Assembly (NCBI GenBank): GCA_003164135.1
Contig: PLSD01000052.1
Coordinates: forward strand, 1-64,000
Direction of reading: 5' to 3'
Origin: Acetobacteraceae bacterium
Lineage (GTDB): Bacteria; Pseudomonadota; Alphaproteobacteria; Acetobacterales; Acetobacteraceae
Length of the DNA: 64,000 nt
A model generated the notes under the pieces. That model was not told the DNA's origin. It was given only the letters and a program-made list of their open reading frames with translations, and did no database searches. This document shows, piece after piece, positions 16,286 to 25,939 of the stretch. Within the stretch, counting starts at the first letter, position 1, and every line of letters starts with the position of its first letter. The translations under genes were made by a program, and so were the position numbers.

Positions 16286-18592
16286 ATGGATATGATCACT
16301 GAACGCCCGCAGAACCCCACCCACGAGCGAATCGCCTCGATTTCACGCCAGATATGGGCGGACAAATACCGCCTTAAGCTCAGCGACGGCACGCCGGTCG
16401 ACGTCACGATCGAGGATAGCTGGCGCCGCATCGCCATAGCACTTGCCGCCGTCGAGGCGCAGCCGGAGCTGTGGGAGGCGCGCTTCTATGCCGCCCTGGA
16501 AGACTTCAAGTTCCTGCCCGCTGGCCGCATCATTGCAGGTGCTGGCACCGGTAGGCGCGTAACGCTGTTCAACTGCTTCGTCATGGGCGATATCGAAGAT
16601 GACCTCGGCAGCATCTTCGCGCATCTCCGAGAGGCCGCGCTGACGATGCAGCAGGGCGGCGGCATCGGCTACGATTTCTCCACCTTGCGGCCGAAAGGGG
16701 CGGTGGTGAAGGGCGTCAGCGCCGACGCATCCGGCCCGCTCTCGTTCATGGATGTGTGGGATTCGATGTGCCGCACCATTATGTCCGCCGGCGCGCGGCG
16801 TGGCGCGATGATGGCGACGATGCGCTGCGACCATCCGGATATCGAGGCCTTCATCGCCGCCAAGCGCGAACCGGGGCGGCTGCGCAACTTCAACCTGTCG
16901 GTGCTGGTTACCGACGCCTTCATGGCAGCCGTGGAGGCCGATGCCGATTGGGACCTGGTGTTCGGCGGCACCACCTACCGCACCCTGCGCGCCAGCACGT
17001 TGTGGGACAGCGTGATGCGCGCGACCTATGACTACGCCGAACCAGGCGTGCTGTTCATTGATCGCATCAATAAGCGCAACAATTTGTATTACTGCGAGAC
17101 CATCCACTCCACCAACCCCTGTGCCGAGCAGCCATTGCCGCCCTATGGCGCCTGCCTGCTGGGCTCGATCAATCTCGCGACCCTGGTGCGCGACGCGTTC
17201 ACGCCCGCCGCCCGTCTCGATGAGGATGCGCTGGCGGATCTCGTCGCCGTCGCGGTGCGCATGATGGACAACACCATCGACGTTTCGGGCTTCCCGCTGG
17301 AGGCGCAGCACAAGGAGGCCATGGCCAAGCGCCGCGTCGGCCTGGGGCTAACCGGCCTTGCCGACGCGCTGATGATGGCCGGGCTGCGCTATGGCTCGGA
17401 ACCGGCAGCGGAGGCGGCGGAGCGCTGGGCTGCCCAGGTCAATCGCGCCGCCTATATCGCCTCCGCGCAGCTCGCCGCGGAGAAATCCCCGTTCCCGTTG
17501 TTCGACCGCGAGCCCTACCTGGCCGGCGAGACCGTACGCAAGCTCGATGCGGACGTGCGGGCGCTGATCGCCGAGCATGGTATCCGCAACGCGCTGCTCA
17601 CCTCCATCGCCCCCACCGGCACGATCTCGCTGCTGGCGGATAATGTTTCGTCCGGCGTGGAGCCGGTATTTGCGCATAGTTTTATGCGCAAGGTGACCGA
17701 GCCCGACGGCTCGAAGCGCGAAGAACTGGTTGAGGACTATGCCGTACGGCTGTACCGCGCCAAGTTTGGCCAGGACGCGGAGTTGCCGGAGTATTTCGTC
17801 ACGGCGCAGACACTTACGCCGCTGGAGCATATCCGCATGCAGGCAGCCTTGCAGCGGCATGTCGACAGCGCGATCTCCAAGACCGTGAACGTACCGGAGG
17901 ACATCCCCTTCGAGACCTTCCGGGAGGTTTATCGCGAGGCCTACCGCCAGGGTTGCAAGGGCTGCACCACCTATCGGCCAAACGCCATCACCGGCTCCAT
18001 CCTGTCGGTTACGCCCGAACCCGCGACCGCGGCTGAGGCCGTGGCGGCGGCGGTAGCAATTCTGGTCGAGCCGAACCACTCACCGATCCCCCGGCCGGCC
18101 AAGCTCGTCGGCAGCACCTATAAGCTGCGCTGGCTGGACAATGAGCACGCCATGTACATCACCATCAACGACATCGAGGAAGCAGGCCGCCAGCGTCCTT
18201 TCGAGGTGTTCATCTCCTCGGCGAACATGGAGCATTTCAGCTGGGTGGTGGCGCTGACCCGGATGATCTCGGCGGTATTCCGCCGTGGTGGCGAAGTGGC
18301 GTTTGTCGCCGAGGAGCTGAAGAGCATTTTTGACCCGCGCGGTGGGCAGTGGAGCGGCGGGCGCTACGTGCCGTCGCTGATTGCCGCGATCGGCGGGATC
18401 ATCGAACAGCACATGATCGAGACAGGATTTCTGAGCGCCGGGGATACGCCCGAGCATCACCACCACGTGGCTGACATGGCCGTTCCAGCCGGCGCTCTGG
18501 GCATGCTCTGCCCGCAATGCGGCCAGCCGGGCGTAACGAAAGAAGGCGCCTGCCTAAACTGCCACCAATGCGGCTGGTCGAAATGCGGCTGA
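16286..18592 (+). CDS. nrdJ: Adenosylcobalamin-dependent ribonucleotide reductase
   Basis: A 768-residue class II enzyme that reduces ribonucleotides using vitamin B12 and needs no oxygen. Diagnostic segments are the N-terminal ARFYAALEDFKFLPAGRI, FNCFVMGD, QQGGGIGYDFS, the catalytic NPCAEQPLPPYGACLLGSIN (Cys pair and glycyl-like loop), APTGTISLLADN and GCKGCTTYRPNA. The C-terminal CPQCGQPG...CLNCHQCGWSKCG cluster supplies the thiols that re-reduce the active site. I placed the start at 16286 (AGGACAG upstream); the 82 codons before it look non-coding. It is monocistronic by spacing. Confidence 0.95.
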   Translation: MDMITERPQNPTHERIASISRQIWADKYRLKLSDGTPVDVTIEDSWRRIAIALAAVEAQPELWEARFYAALEDFKFLPAGRIIAGAGTGRRVTLFNCFVMGDIEDDLGSIFAHLREAALTMQQGGGIGYDFSTLRPKGAVVKGVSADASGPLSFMDVWDSMCRTIMSAGARRGAMMATMRCDHPDIEAFIAAKREPGRLRNFNLSVLVTDAFMAAVEADADWDLVFGGTTYRTLRASTLWDSVMRATYDYAEPGVLFIDRINKRNNLYYCETIHSTNPCAEQPLPPYGACLLGSINLATLVRDAFTPAARLDEDALADLVAVAVRMMDNTIDVSGFPLEAQHKEAMAKRRVGLGLTGLADALMMAGLRYGSEPAAEAAERWAAQVNRAAYIASAQLAAEKSPFPLFDREPYLAGETVRKLDADVRALIAEHGIRNALLTSIAPTGTISLLADNVSSGVEPVFAHSFMRKVTEPDGSKREELVEDYAVRLYRAKFGQDAELPEYFVTAQTLTPLEHIRMQAALQRHVDSAISKTVNVPEDIPFETFREVYREAYRQGCKGCTTYRPNAITGSILSVTPEPATAAEAVAAAVAILVEPNHSPIPRPAKLVGSTYKLRWLDNEHAMYITINDIEEAGRQRPFEVFISSANMEHFSWVVALTRMISAVFRRGGEVAFVAEELKSIFDPRGGQWSGGRYVPSLIAAIGGIIEQHMIETGFLSAGDTPEHHHHVADMAVPAGALGMLCPQCGQPGVTKEGACLNCHQCGWSKCG

Positions 18593-18689
18593 CCCAGGCC
18601 AAGTTTTTGAGACAAGTCAAAGAAGGCGATCAGTCGAGATTTCTTGAGGGCGCCGTCAAATGGCGTAACCATGACCAGCCCCAAAAAAG

Positions 18690-18745
18690 CGTCCCACCAA
18701 CTTCCCCCGTTGGTATTGATTGGTTTCTGGAGCCAACGGTCGCCG
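18690..18745. repeat. Dispersed repeat, partial copy C
   Basis: A short match to the first part of the copies at 8332 and 15721, between nrdJ and the leftward glycan operon. No gene is seen in the surrounding 18593-18870. Confidence 0.35.
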
Positions 18746-18870
18746 CCTCGTGGCCCTGAACGGCCAGGGCTACGCGCTGCATCACCCGACCGCAGCCTAC
18801 CGCCTCTGGCGCGCCGCGGATCAGGAGCAAGAAGCCGCGCCGTCAATAACGCCACATGCGGCCCCTCGCT

Positions 18871-19599
18871 CTACCCCAGCCGCGCGACCTGATGCGCTAA
18901 GAAGTCGATGACGGAAGGCGGCAAAAGCCGCAAGATTATTTTACGAATTCGGAATGATATCGTCGAAATATCCGCAATTTCCGCTCCCGGCGGGCTCTGG
19001 CAAGCCGAGGCCGGCCGATGTAGCTGATGAACCATATCGGATTTGACATATAAAATCATATTGTACCGATACCAGTACGGAACCTCCTCGTTCCCACGCA
19101 GGGCCGGACGCAGATAATCGCAAGCTACGTAGCCGTGTTGCGCAAATAGACCCTGCCAGAAAGCGTAGGGCCGCTCATTGCCATGGCCGACCCCTCCCTG
19201 GCCTGGGGGAGCCGCGGAAAATATCACGGTGTCCGCATGGGCCACCAAGTCCTCTACCAGCGACGCGCTGCGCGACCTGGGCAGGTGCTCCGCGACCTCG
19301 AGACACTGCACGATATCGAATCGACGACCGAGGTTGAAGGGAACGGAGAGATCGGCTGTCATAAAGCATGCCGGATCGATCAGGAGTTGATCCTGCGTCA
19401 CGAAGGGGCCGTCGATGCCGAAAACTTCATGACATCCTGCTTGCCTCCAAGCCGCCAGCCACGTTCCGCGCGCGCATCCGACATCCAAAACACTGCCAAC
19501 CTCAAGAATGGAGCCGAGGATCGAGATGATGGCACGGGCGGCGACCGCCGATTTGTCAGCGCGATCATAGAACGCGGTGTCGTATACGGGCATCGTCAT
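18871..19599 (-). CDS. SAM-dependent methyltransferase, last gene of glycan operon
   Basis: A 242-residue class I methyltransferase: motif I VLDVGCARGTWLAAW (about residues 37-51), acidic loop GIDGPF, and FDIVQCLEVAEHLP as motif IV. The C-terminal part has no membrane helix. The ATG at 19599 overlaps the TGA of the preceding gene (ATGA), and GGTGGAAAAC precedes it; an in-frame ATG six codons upstream has no such site. From the neighbours the likely acceptor is a sugar or lipid-linked glycan, but nothing in the sequence proves it. Confidence 0.8.
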   Translation of the reverse strand: MTMPVYDTAFYDRADKSAVAARAIISILGSILEVGSVLDVGCARGTWLAAWRQAGCHEVFGIDGPFVTQDQLLIDPACFMTADLSVPFNLGRRFDIVQCLEVAEHLPRSRSASLVEDLVAHADTVIFSAAPPGQGGVGHGNERPYAFWQGLFAQHGYVACDYLRPALRGNEEVPYWYRYNMILYVKSDMVHQLHRPASACQSPPGAEIADISTISFRIRKIILRLLPPSVIDFLAHQVARLG

Positions 19600-20930
19600 G
19601 TTTTCCACCGTGTCCATATATTTTCAGAAAGTATACGAAACGATGGTGTGCCGGCAAGGAAGCCAACAAGAATAGTCAAAAACAATGACATAAGACACCA
19701 CCAAACAATCTCCCTAACGCACCAAACCAAGAAATCAAACGGCTGGTCAAGAACCGAGATAAAGCCAGGTGGAGGATAATGACCGCTGACCGCAAGATGT
19801 ATCCAAAAGCGTAAAGCTTCAGCCCACATCAGCGGAGGGACACTAAATGCAGCCCACCTGGCAGCGGATGCCGCCCACCCGGCTGCGTCGTCTCGCCCAA
19901 GGGCAAACAACCCGGGCAATACGAGCAGCAGGAAGATACCTCGATATCCGACGCTTTGACCACTGAAGAAGCAGCCCAACAGAAGGAGTACGCCCGCGAA
20001 GAGGGCCAGACGGCAACGTTCGTCAAGACGGTATAGTGCAGCCGGAAGATTTGATCGACTCCAGAGCTTAACCTCCCCCCACACCAGCACCATGATCAAT
20101 AACATTGTCGCAGCGATAGCTGCATTGGCAGCATAATTTGACGAACCCGTGATGTGTCGGACAACAAGGACAATCCCAAATAGAAAATTTTTATCTCCAA
20201 ACATATCGCCAAACGGCAGACCGCTTGCGATGCTGGGAAGTCCTTCGAGGATTTGAACCGCATAGATATGGAAGAAAAACAAAAGCCCAATAATTGCGGC
20301 GATAACGGCCGGGAACAAAACACGAATTCGCTCTCGTACAATCAAGCTCAGAAGTATAAATGGATAGTATTTTATTGCGCCGGCCAGGAAGGCGATGCAA
20401 TAGGCGAGCAACCGTGCGATCAGCGATCGTCGCAGCAGGCTCAGCATCAGAATGACCAGAATGAAAATCAGCATGTCAGGGTTTGCGCGTTCAATCGCAA
20501 AAACGACCATCGTGGATAGCACGGCTGCTATTCGTAGCACCATTTCGGTTGCCGATAGCGGCGGGGGCAATGCGGAAAGCGAGACAAGAAAGCCTGTACC
20601 AAGCGCCAACCCAACGCCGACACGATCTGCACTGCCAAGCGGAATCCAATCAATTGTCATCCAGAACGGTGAATAATTGTATGGACGCTTCAAGATGTCG
20701 CACGGGTCGGAGATGATGATGTCCACGCCTCGCCTGGCACAGTCCCACGCCGCAAGTGAACCATCGATGTCAGCAAACGGAAACTGGAACGGTACAATCC
20801 CCCAAAAGCGGAGCAAATCGTCATAGGCCGAATGTACTCCACCCAGCCAAAGGCCCATAACCACGAACAACGCAGCGAGCCCCGCCAGACTGGGAGCGAT
20901 GCGCGCGAAGAGGTGTAATCTTGCCGGCAT
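19596..20930 (-). CDS. Polytopic GT-C (GT87/DUF2029-like) glycosyltransferase
   Basis: A 444-residue integral membrane protein with about ten helices. The first periplasmic loop after helix 1 carries DIDGSLAAWDCARRG and the RPYNYSPFWM segment, the arrangement seen in GT87 (DUF2029) mannosyltransferases that use polyprenyl-phosphate sugars on the outer face of the membrane. IERANPDMLIF and AFLAGAIKYYP further on also fit the family. The ATG at 20930 shares one base with the stop of the preceding methyltransferase. Together with GtrA and the GT2 enzyme it would complete a Gtr-type three-component transfer system. Sugar and acceptor are unknown. Confidence 0.75.
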   Translation of the reverse strand: MPARLHLFARIAPSLAGLAALFVVMGLWLGGVHSAYDDLLRFWGIVPFQFPFADIDGSLAAWDCARRGVDIIISDPCDILKRPYNYSPFWMTIDWIPLGSADRVGVGLALGTGFLVSLSALPPPLSATEMVLRIAAVLSTMVVFAIERANPDMLIFILVILMLSLLRRSLIARLLAYCIAFLAGAIKYYPFILLSLIVRERIRVLFPAVIAAIIGLLFFFHIYAVQILEGLPSIASGLPFGDMFGDKNFLFGIVLVVRHITGSSNYAANAAIAATMLLIMVLVWGEVKLWSRSNLPAALYRLDERCRLALFAGVLLLLGCFFSGQSVGYRGIFLLLVLPGLFALGRDDAAGWAASAARWAAFSVPPLMWAEALRFWIHLAVSGHYPPPGFISVLDQPFDFLVWCVREIVWWCLMSLFLTILVGFLAGTPSFRILSENIWTRWKT

Positions 20931-21742
20931 CAAGCTAACGGCTTCCGCCCCGTTACAGTCCAGGACATCTTATTCGTCCAGCGTGCCTCGATATCGGTCA
21001 GGCCGGCCCGTGCAAACAGGGCAATCGCCTCGGATTTCGTATAATACCTTGCGATGCGCGGGATCATATGATCAAAAACGATGGCACGGAGATGCCGGAA
21101 ACTGAACCCGCGAATCAGCCGAAAATACGGTTTGCGGGAAATGCCCGGGCGCAGCGCAAGCCATAATATGGCAGTCAGCGGTATAGAGAGAAAGTGCACG
21201 ACACCTAAAGGCAAGCGGCTGAATAACAAGCGGCGGCACGGGTTGAACAACCATATCACCCAGCCGTTATTCTCGGCCCCATAGAGCCATACCAGGACCA
21301 GCCCGCCGGGCCGCGCGGCCTGCTTCAGCCGAGCGAGAGCGGCATCCGGATCAGCCAAGTGATGCACCACGCCGATGCTAAAGACGATATCAAATGCATC
21401 AGTATCGGGAATGTCGTAAATGCTGAGGTGTCTGATTTCGGTTTGCGGAAATAGTGCCAGCGTCTGGCGCGCCCGCGCCAGCGTACGCTCATCGACATCA
21501 ATCGACACGCAAGCGGCGGCACCGTAACTGAGCGGCCAGTAGGTGTTGCGGCCCATGCCGCATCCGGCATCGAGGAATCGCTTGCCGCGCCAGTCTTCCG
21601 GCTGCAATGGCGCGGTCCAGAGACGGAATTGTTCCTCATGCTCGGGCAGCAGTTCGGCATAGTTATCCCAGGAAAAACCAAAACGCTCCGGCGAGCCACC
21701 GGCAGTGCCCGGGTCCTTTTCCGGTGGCGGCATGCGACTCAT
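20930..21742 (-). CDS. SAM-dependent methyltransferase, fourth gene of glycan operon
   Basis: A 270-residue protein with motif I RFLDAGCGMGRNTYWPLSYG (about residues 55-74), acidic SIDVDERTL, and FSIGVVHHLADPD, followed by a long C-terminal half with a hydrophobic stretch (VVHFLSIPLTAILWLAL) that may sit on the membrane near its substrate. ATG at 21742 overlaps the previous stop as ATGA. Methyltransferases of this build are common in O-antigen and glycolipid clusters. The precise acceptor is not known. Confidence 0.8.
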   Translation of the reverse strand: MSRMPPPEKDPGTAGGSPERFGFSWDNYAELLPEHEEQFRLWTAPLQPEDWRGKRFLDAGCGMGRNTYWPLSYGAAACVSIDVDERTLARARQTLALFPQTEIRHLSIYDIPDTDAFDIVFSIGVVHHLADPDAALARLKQAARPGGLVLVWLYGAENNGWVIWLFNPCRRLLFSRLPLGVVHFLSIPLTAILWLALRPGISRKPYFRLIRGFSFRHLRAIVFDHMIPRIARYYTKSEAIALFARAGLTDIEARWTNKMSWTVTGRKPLA

Positions 21743-22173
21743 GAAAACATCCTTTGGCCCCATAACCGAATTTTAAAAACCCATGTCAGATAGAGTACGA
21801 AATTCATGGCCGGAATCAATACCCAGGTCAGCGCAATGCCCCAGAGATAGGAGGCATGATAGACATGGGTAACGAGTGCCATGGCCGCGGCGGTCACGGC
21901 GAGTCCGAGAGCGTTGGTCAAAAGAAAGCGCATCCAGCTGCGTGGCTTCTGTGCCCCCTCGAGGCTGGCATCGGGATAGGTGATCGTACAATGCGTGAGA
22001 TAGCCAATTGGCTGGACCAGGCAAAAGGCAAGCATGCTGTCTCCCACCGACCCGATCGCCGCCCCCCCCCTAACAAGCACCACAACCAAGCCGCTGAAAA
22101 CAACGGAGACCAGGCACCCGGAAATGCCATAGCGGAGGATGCGTTCGAACAGAATCATCCGCCCCTCTGTCAT
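21739..22173 (-). CDS. GtrA-family flippase-like protein
   Basis: A 144-residue protein with four predicted helices. It begins with the typical ILRYGISGCLVSVVFSGLV (helix 1) and ends with PAMNFVLYLTWVFK, the GtrA signature of the last helix. GtrA proteins are thought to move polyprenyl-phosphate-linked sugars across the inner membrane. ATG at 22173 overlaps the asnB stop (ATGA). The partner GT2 enzyme that makes the lipid-linked sugar is two genes upstream in the same operon. Confidence 0.85.
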   Translation of the reverse strand: MTEGRMILFERILRYGISGCLVSVVFSGLVVVLVRGGAAIGSVGDSMLAFCLVQPIGYLTHCTITYPDASLEGAQKPRSWMRFLLTNALGLAVTAAAMALVTHVYHASYLWGIALTWVLIPAMNFVLYLTWVFKIRLWGQRMFS

Positions 22174-24026
22174 GGCTTGGCCGCTATGTGCAACAGGGAG
22201 AGATGACTCCACAGGAAGAGCCGCTCATCCTCGGTCTTGGCCCGAAAACCATGCCAGCGCGCCGCGGCGTAACCTTGCTTCATGCCTCCGGGATCGGCGC
22301 GCCCGGCGGCAGGTTGCAAGGCACCGAGCCAGTCCATCAGCGGTATGCCGAAGCCCTTCTTCCGGCGTTTCAGCACAAAATCCGGCACCACGCCGCGCAG
22401 CGCCTCCTTCAGGAGGAATTTCCGCTGGCCGTTGCGCAGTTTGTACCCGTGTGGGAGGCGCTGGCAGAAGGCGACGAGATCGCTATCCAGAAAGGGTGCG
22501 CGACACTCCAGCGAGGCGCGCATACTGGCGCGATCAGCCTTCGCGAGGATCATCTCCGGCAGATAAAAATTCGTGTAGAATTCGAGTGTGCGATCAACCG
22601 GATTGCGGCTCTCGCTTTTATCCCAGGCGTCGATTGCGTCTTCGAACAATCTTTCGGTAGGCAGCGGATTTTCAAAACAGGCGGAAAACTCCTCGGGCGC
22701 CAGCGCGCCAAGCCAGACCGGGTTCCAGAGTGCCGGCCGATGGGAGAGGCCCCGCAATAATCTGCGCAGGCGATAGTCGAAGCTCATATTGGCGTTGCCG
22801 CGCGGTAGCTTGCTGGCACCGGCGCGCAATACGCGGTGCAACGGGGCGGGCACGAAATTTTGATAATGTCTTGCGGGAGCGAGCGCGCTGAACGGATCGT
22901 AGCCGGCGAACAACTCATCGCTGCCATCGCCTGAGAGCGCAACGGTAACGTGCTCGCGCGCAAAACGGGCAAGCAGATACGTCGGCAGAATCGATGGGTC
23001 AGCGAAGGGTTCGTCGAGACTGGCCAGCAGCGCAGGAAGCTCGCGGCACGCATCGGTGATATCGATGATTCGCTCGTGATGACGGCTGCCTATACTCGCT
23101 GCGGCCTCGCGCGCGAACCGGGACTCGTCGTAGGAAGGTTCGTTGAAGCCGATGGTAAAACTATCAATCCCGGCCGGTCCACGGGCACGGGCAGCAAGAG
23201 CGAGAATAGCGGTGGAATCGATACCTCCCGAGAGATAGATGCCAAGCGGCACGTCCGCCTCCAGGCGCCGCTTGACTGCCACCGTCAGCAATGCGCGCAA
23301 TTCCTCCGCCAAGGCCGGAATCTTTTCCGCCGGCGCGTGGTCGTCCGCCTCGATTTTGAAGCGCCAGTATTGTGCCAGCCGAATGTCGTTTGCAGCCAGA
23401 TCGAACGTTACCGTACCACCAGGCGCCAGCTTGCGCACCTTGCGGTAAATCGTGCGGGGTGCCGGCACGTAGCCGTAAGCAAAAAATTTCTGCACGGCGC
23501 CGGTATCCAACTCGTCGGTCAGGCCGGAATGCGCATGCAACGCCGTTATCTCCGAGCCGAAGATAAAAAGCCCAGGCGTGATCGCGTAGTAAAACGGCTT
23601 TTCACCAAACCGGTCGCGGGCGCAAAACACCCGCCTCTGGCGAGAATTCCAGATGGCGAAAGCGAACATGCCCTCTAGATGCAGCGGCAAGGACTCACCC
23701 CATTGCGCGTAACCGTGCAGCAGCACCTCGGTGTCGGAATGGCCGGTACGGAAGCGATGGCCGTAGCCTTCAAGCTCGCGCCGAAGCGCCGCATGGTTAT
23801 AGATTTCGCCATTGAACACGACCACAAGACCGTGCTCGATGCTGTGCATCGGCTGCTTTCCGGCCTCGGGGTCGAGCACGATCAGCCGGCGGAAGCCTAA
23901 AAAAACATGGTTTTCCGTATCGATATGAAAGGCCTCATCATCCGGCCCGCGGTGCACCAGGCAGGCTGTCATCGAGCGGATATCAGCCTGCGTACCAACC
24001 CCAACGAAACCAGCGAGTCCACACAT
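22170..24026 (-). CDS. asnB: Asparagine synthase-type glutamine amidotransferase
   Basis: A 618-residue enzyme with Cys2 as the N-terminal glutaminase nucleophile (MCGLAGFVG), HRGPDDE, FNGEIYNHAALRREL, and the synthetase domain P-loop GIYLSGGIDSTAILALA (about residues 243-259) and LSGDGSDELFAGYD. Inside a polysaccharide operon such proteins usually amidate a sugar acid or peptide carboxyl group rather than make free asparagine. It begins directly after the stop codon of the GT2 gene (TGAATG). Length and all motifs are intact. Confidence 0.88.
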   Translation of the reverse strand: MCGLAGFVGVGTQADIRSMTACLVHRGPDDEAFHIDTENHVFLGFRRLIVLDPEAGKQPMHSIEHGLVVVFNGEIYNHAALRRELEGYGHRFRTGHSDTEVLLHGYAQWGESLPLHLEGMFAFAIWNSRQRRVFCARDRFGEKPFYYAITPGLFIFGSEITALHAHSGLTDELDTGAVQKFFAYGYVPAPRTIYRKVRKLAPGGTVTFDLAANDIRLAQYWRFKIEADDHAPAEKIPALAEELRALLTVAVKRRLEADVPLGIYLSGGIDSTAILALAARARGPAGIDSFTIGFNEPSYDESRFAREAAASIGSRHHERIIDITDACRELPALLASLDEPFADPSILPTYLLARFAREHVTVALSGDGSDELFAGYDPFSALAPARHYQNFVPAPLHRVLRAGASKLPRGNANMSFDYRLRRLLRGLSHRPALWNPVWLGALAPEEFSACFENPLPTERLFEDAIDAWDKSESRNPVDRTLEFYTNFYLPEMILAKADRASMRASLECRAPFLDSDLVAFCQRLPHGYKLRNGQRKFLLKEALRGVVPDFVLKRRKKGFGIPLMDWLGALQPAAGRADPGGMKQGYAAARWHGFRAKTEDERLFLWSHLSLLHIAAKP

Positions 24027-25019
24027 TCAGTTGGGACGATCGGCGATGTGGGGCACATCGGAAAGATTTGCCGTCTCGCGCGTGACATAACTCGTCCGGC
24101 TGGGCGACTCAAAATAGATGCGCACAGCAATTTCCGCGAGCAGGCCGATCAAGATACTCATAACGCCCATCATGAAGGCCATGGCTGCCAGACCCGGCAG
24201 TGGCGTAAGAATCATCGACAGATGCTGAAAGATTTTCAGGTATAAAATGTCGAGCAACGTGAGGAACGAGATGAACAGCCATAACATGCCAAAGCCGCCA
24301 AACACATAGATAGGCTTGCCGATCCAGCGATCCAGAAAGCAGACGACCATCAGATCGAGTACCACTTTGAGAATCCGGACCATCCCATAATTGGAACGGC
24401 CGAAACGCCGGGGATGGTGCGTCACCTCGATTTCGGTAATACGCGCGCCGTACCATGACGCGTAGATCGGAATGAAGCGATGCATCTCACCGTAAAGTTT
24501 AACACGCCCGATGACTGAACGGCGATAGGCTTTCAGTGAACAGCCGTAATCATGCAGCCGTACGCCCGAAAGGCGAGAGATCCCCCAGTTGGCGCAACGG
24601 CTGAGAAAATTGCGCCGGATTGCCGCATCATGCCGCGTGCGCCGCCATCCGGAGACAACATCGAACCCTTCATCCAGTTTTGCCAACAGGCGCGGAATGT
24701 CCGTCGGATCGTTTTGGAGATCGGCGTCGATCGGAATGATGATGGCGCCTCGCGAATGGTCGAAGCCCGCCATCATCGCTGCGGTTTGACCGAAATTGCG
24801 AGCGAGGGTCACCGTTATCAGGCGAGGCTCGGCATTTGCCAACTCGGCGAGGACGTCAACCGACCCGTCTGAACTGCCGTCGTCAACGGCGATGATTTCA
24901 AATTCGCGGCCGGTGCTCTCCAGGACAGAAACCAGCTTTGGCAACAACAGGCGCAGCGAAGCTTCTTCATTATAAATGGGAACAATAACCGAAACAGAGC
25001 CACTTCTATCCATCGACAT
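24027..25019 (-). CDS. GT2 polyprenyl-phosphate glycosyltransferase (GtrB/ArnC-like)
   Basis: A 330-residue enzyme. The N-terminal GT-A fold shows VSVIVPIYNEEASL, IAVDDGSSDGSVDVL and the catalytic IPIDADLQNDPTDIP, and the middle has HDYGCSLKAYRR. Two membrane helices (about residues 232-258 and 275-300) end the protein, as in dolichol/undecaprenyl-phosphate sugar synthases. It should load a sugar onto undecaprenyl phosphate at the cytoplasmic face. GAGGAT lies in front of the ATG at 25019. It is the first gene of a six-gene leftward operon whose members all overlap or abut. No promoter is obvious in the 900 bp upstream. Confidence 0.9.
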   Translation of the reverse strand: MSMDRSGSVSVIVPIYNEEASLRLLLPKLVSVLESTGREFEIIAVDDGSSDGSVDVLAELANAEPRLITVTLARNFGQTAAMMAGFDHSRGAIIIPIDADLQNDPTDIPRLLAKLDEGFDVVSGWRRTRHDAAIRRNFLSRCANWGISRLSGVRLHDYGCSLKAYRRSVIGRVKLYGEMHRFIPIYASWYGARITEIEVTHHPRRFGRSNYGMVRILKVVLDLMVVCFLDRWIGKPIYVFGGFGMLWLFISFLTLLDILYLKIFQHLSMILTPLPGLAAMAFMMGVMSILIGLLAEIAVRIYFESPSRTSYVTRETANLSDVPHIADRPN

Positions 25020-25939
25020 TGATCCTCAAATTGCCCCCGCTCAAGTCAAGCCCAGCTTCACATTGTCTAGCCCAGACCCGGCCTGAGTGAAACATCCGCC
25101 TGCGATACCAGCATTCCTGCGTAAATGGCTACGTTCCACGGCGGCAGCCTTGCCTTGCAAAACCGAGATCGAACGTAGGGTTGGCCGGCTCCCGTTAATC
25201 TGGCCTAGCGAGGACATCGGGATAAAGGCGCACCTCCTAAGGCTAACGGCGCTCAGCAAGCCTAAACTGCATATGCTCCTCCTTGAGGCCACATGTTTTG
25301 TGGCACGCCTACCTACGACACCAAAACTCGTTCAATCATCCTTGTAACTATAGGAATAGACTTGCGAGTCGTTACAACCCACAGACGCACCCCAAAATGC
25401 GCGCGTAACCGGCGCCGGGCGACACCACCGAGCCAGCGTCCCTGGCCAACCGTACCACGGCATATATACATGCGGCCCGGCCCGGCTGGGCGCCGCTGCC
25501 TGCCAGGAAGTCCACCGTGACGCCCGCACCCATGGGGGCAAGCGCTCTGTGATCGGCGGCATGCGCGGCAGTTCGCGCCACCCCGCCGCTGATGGTGATC
25601 CCGGCGTTTTTGCTCCTTCGATGTGGCCAAAGCCATTGCCGGACCTGAGGCGAGTAAGGCAGGCGAGGCCAGCCGGTGCTGCGGGCAGCGGCGGAAGGCG
25701 TGTCGCAGGGGTCAAGCGTTCAGTGGTGGTCCAGGGTTTTCACCGGCAACTCGCCACAGCATCCGTTCGGAGCGTCAGTTGATGGAACAGCTCAACTATA
25801 AAGACTCACCAGTCCGCTCCCGGTCCGAAGCTCCCTAAAACCCCACCTCATTCCTTTTCCGACACAAACCCGCACAAATTGGGGTGCAAGCAAAAAATTA
25901 AGCCATACTAACAATACGTTATAACACAATCCTCACAAG
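25020..25939. other. Long intergenic stretch between the glycan operon and kdpE
   Basis: About 900 bp without a gene I can support. The ORFs here are short, overlapping on both strands and lack domains. The right end becomes AT-rich (25890-25935) just before the parS site. The promoter for the glycan operon must lie near 25020-25150. Confidence 0.55.
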
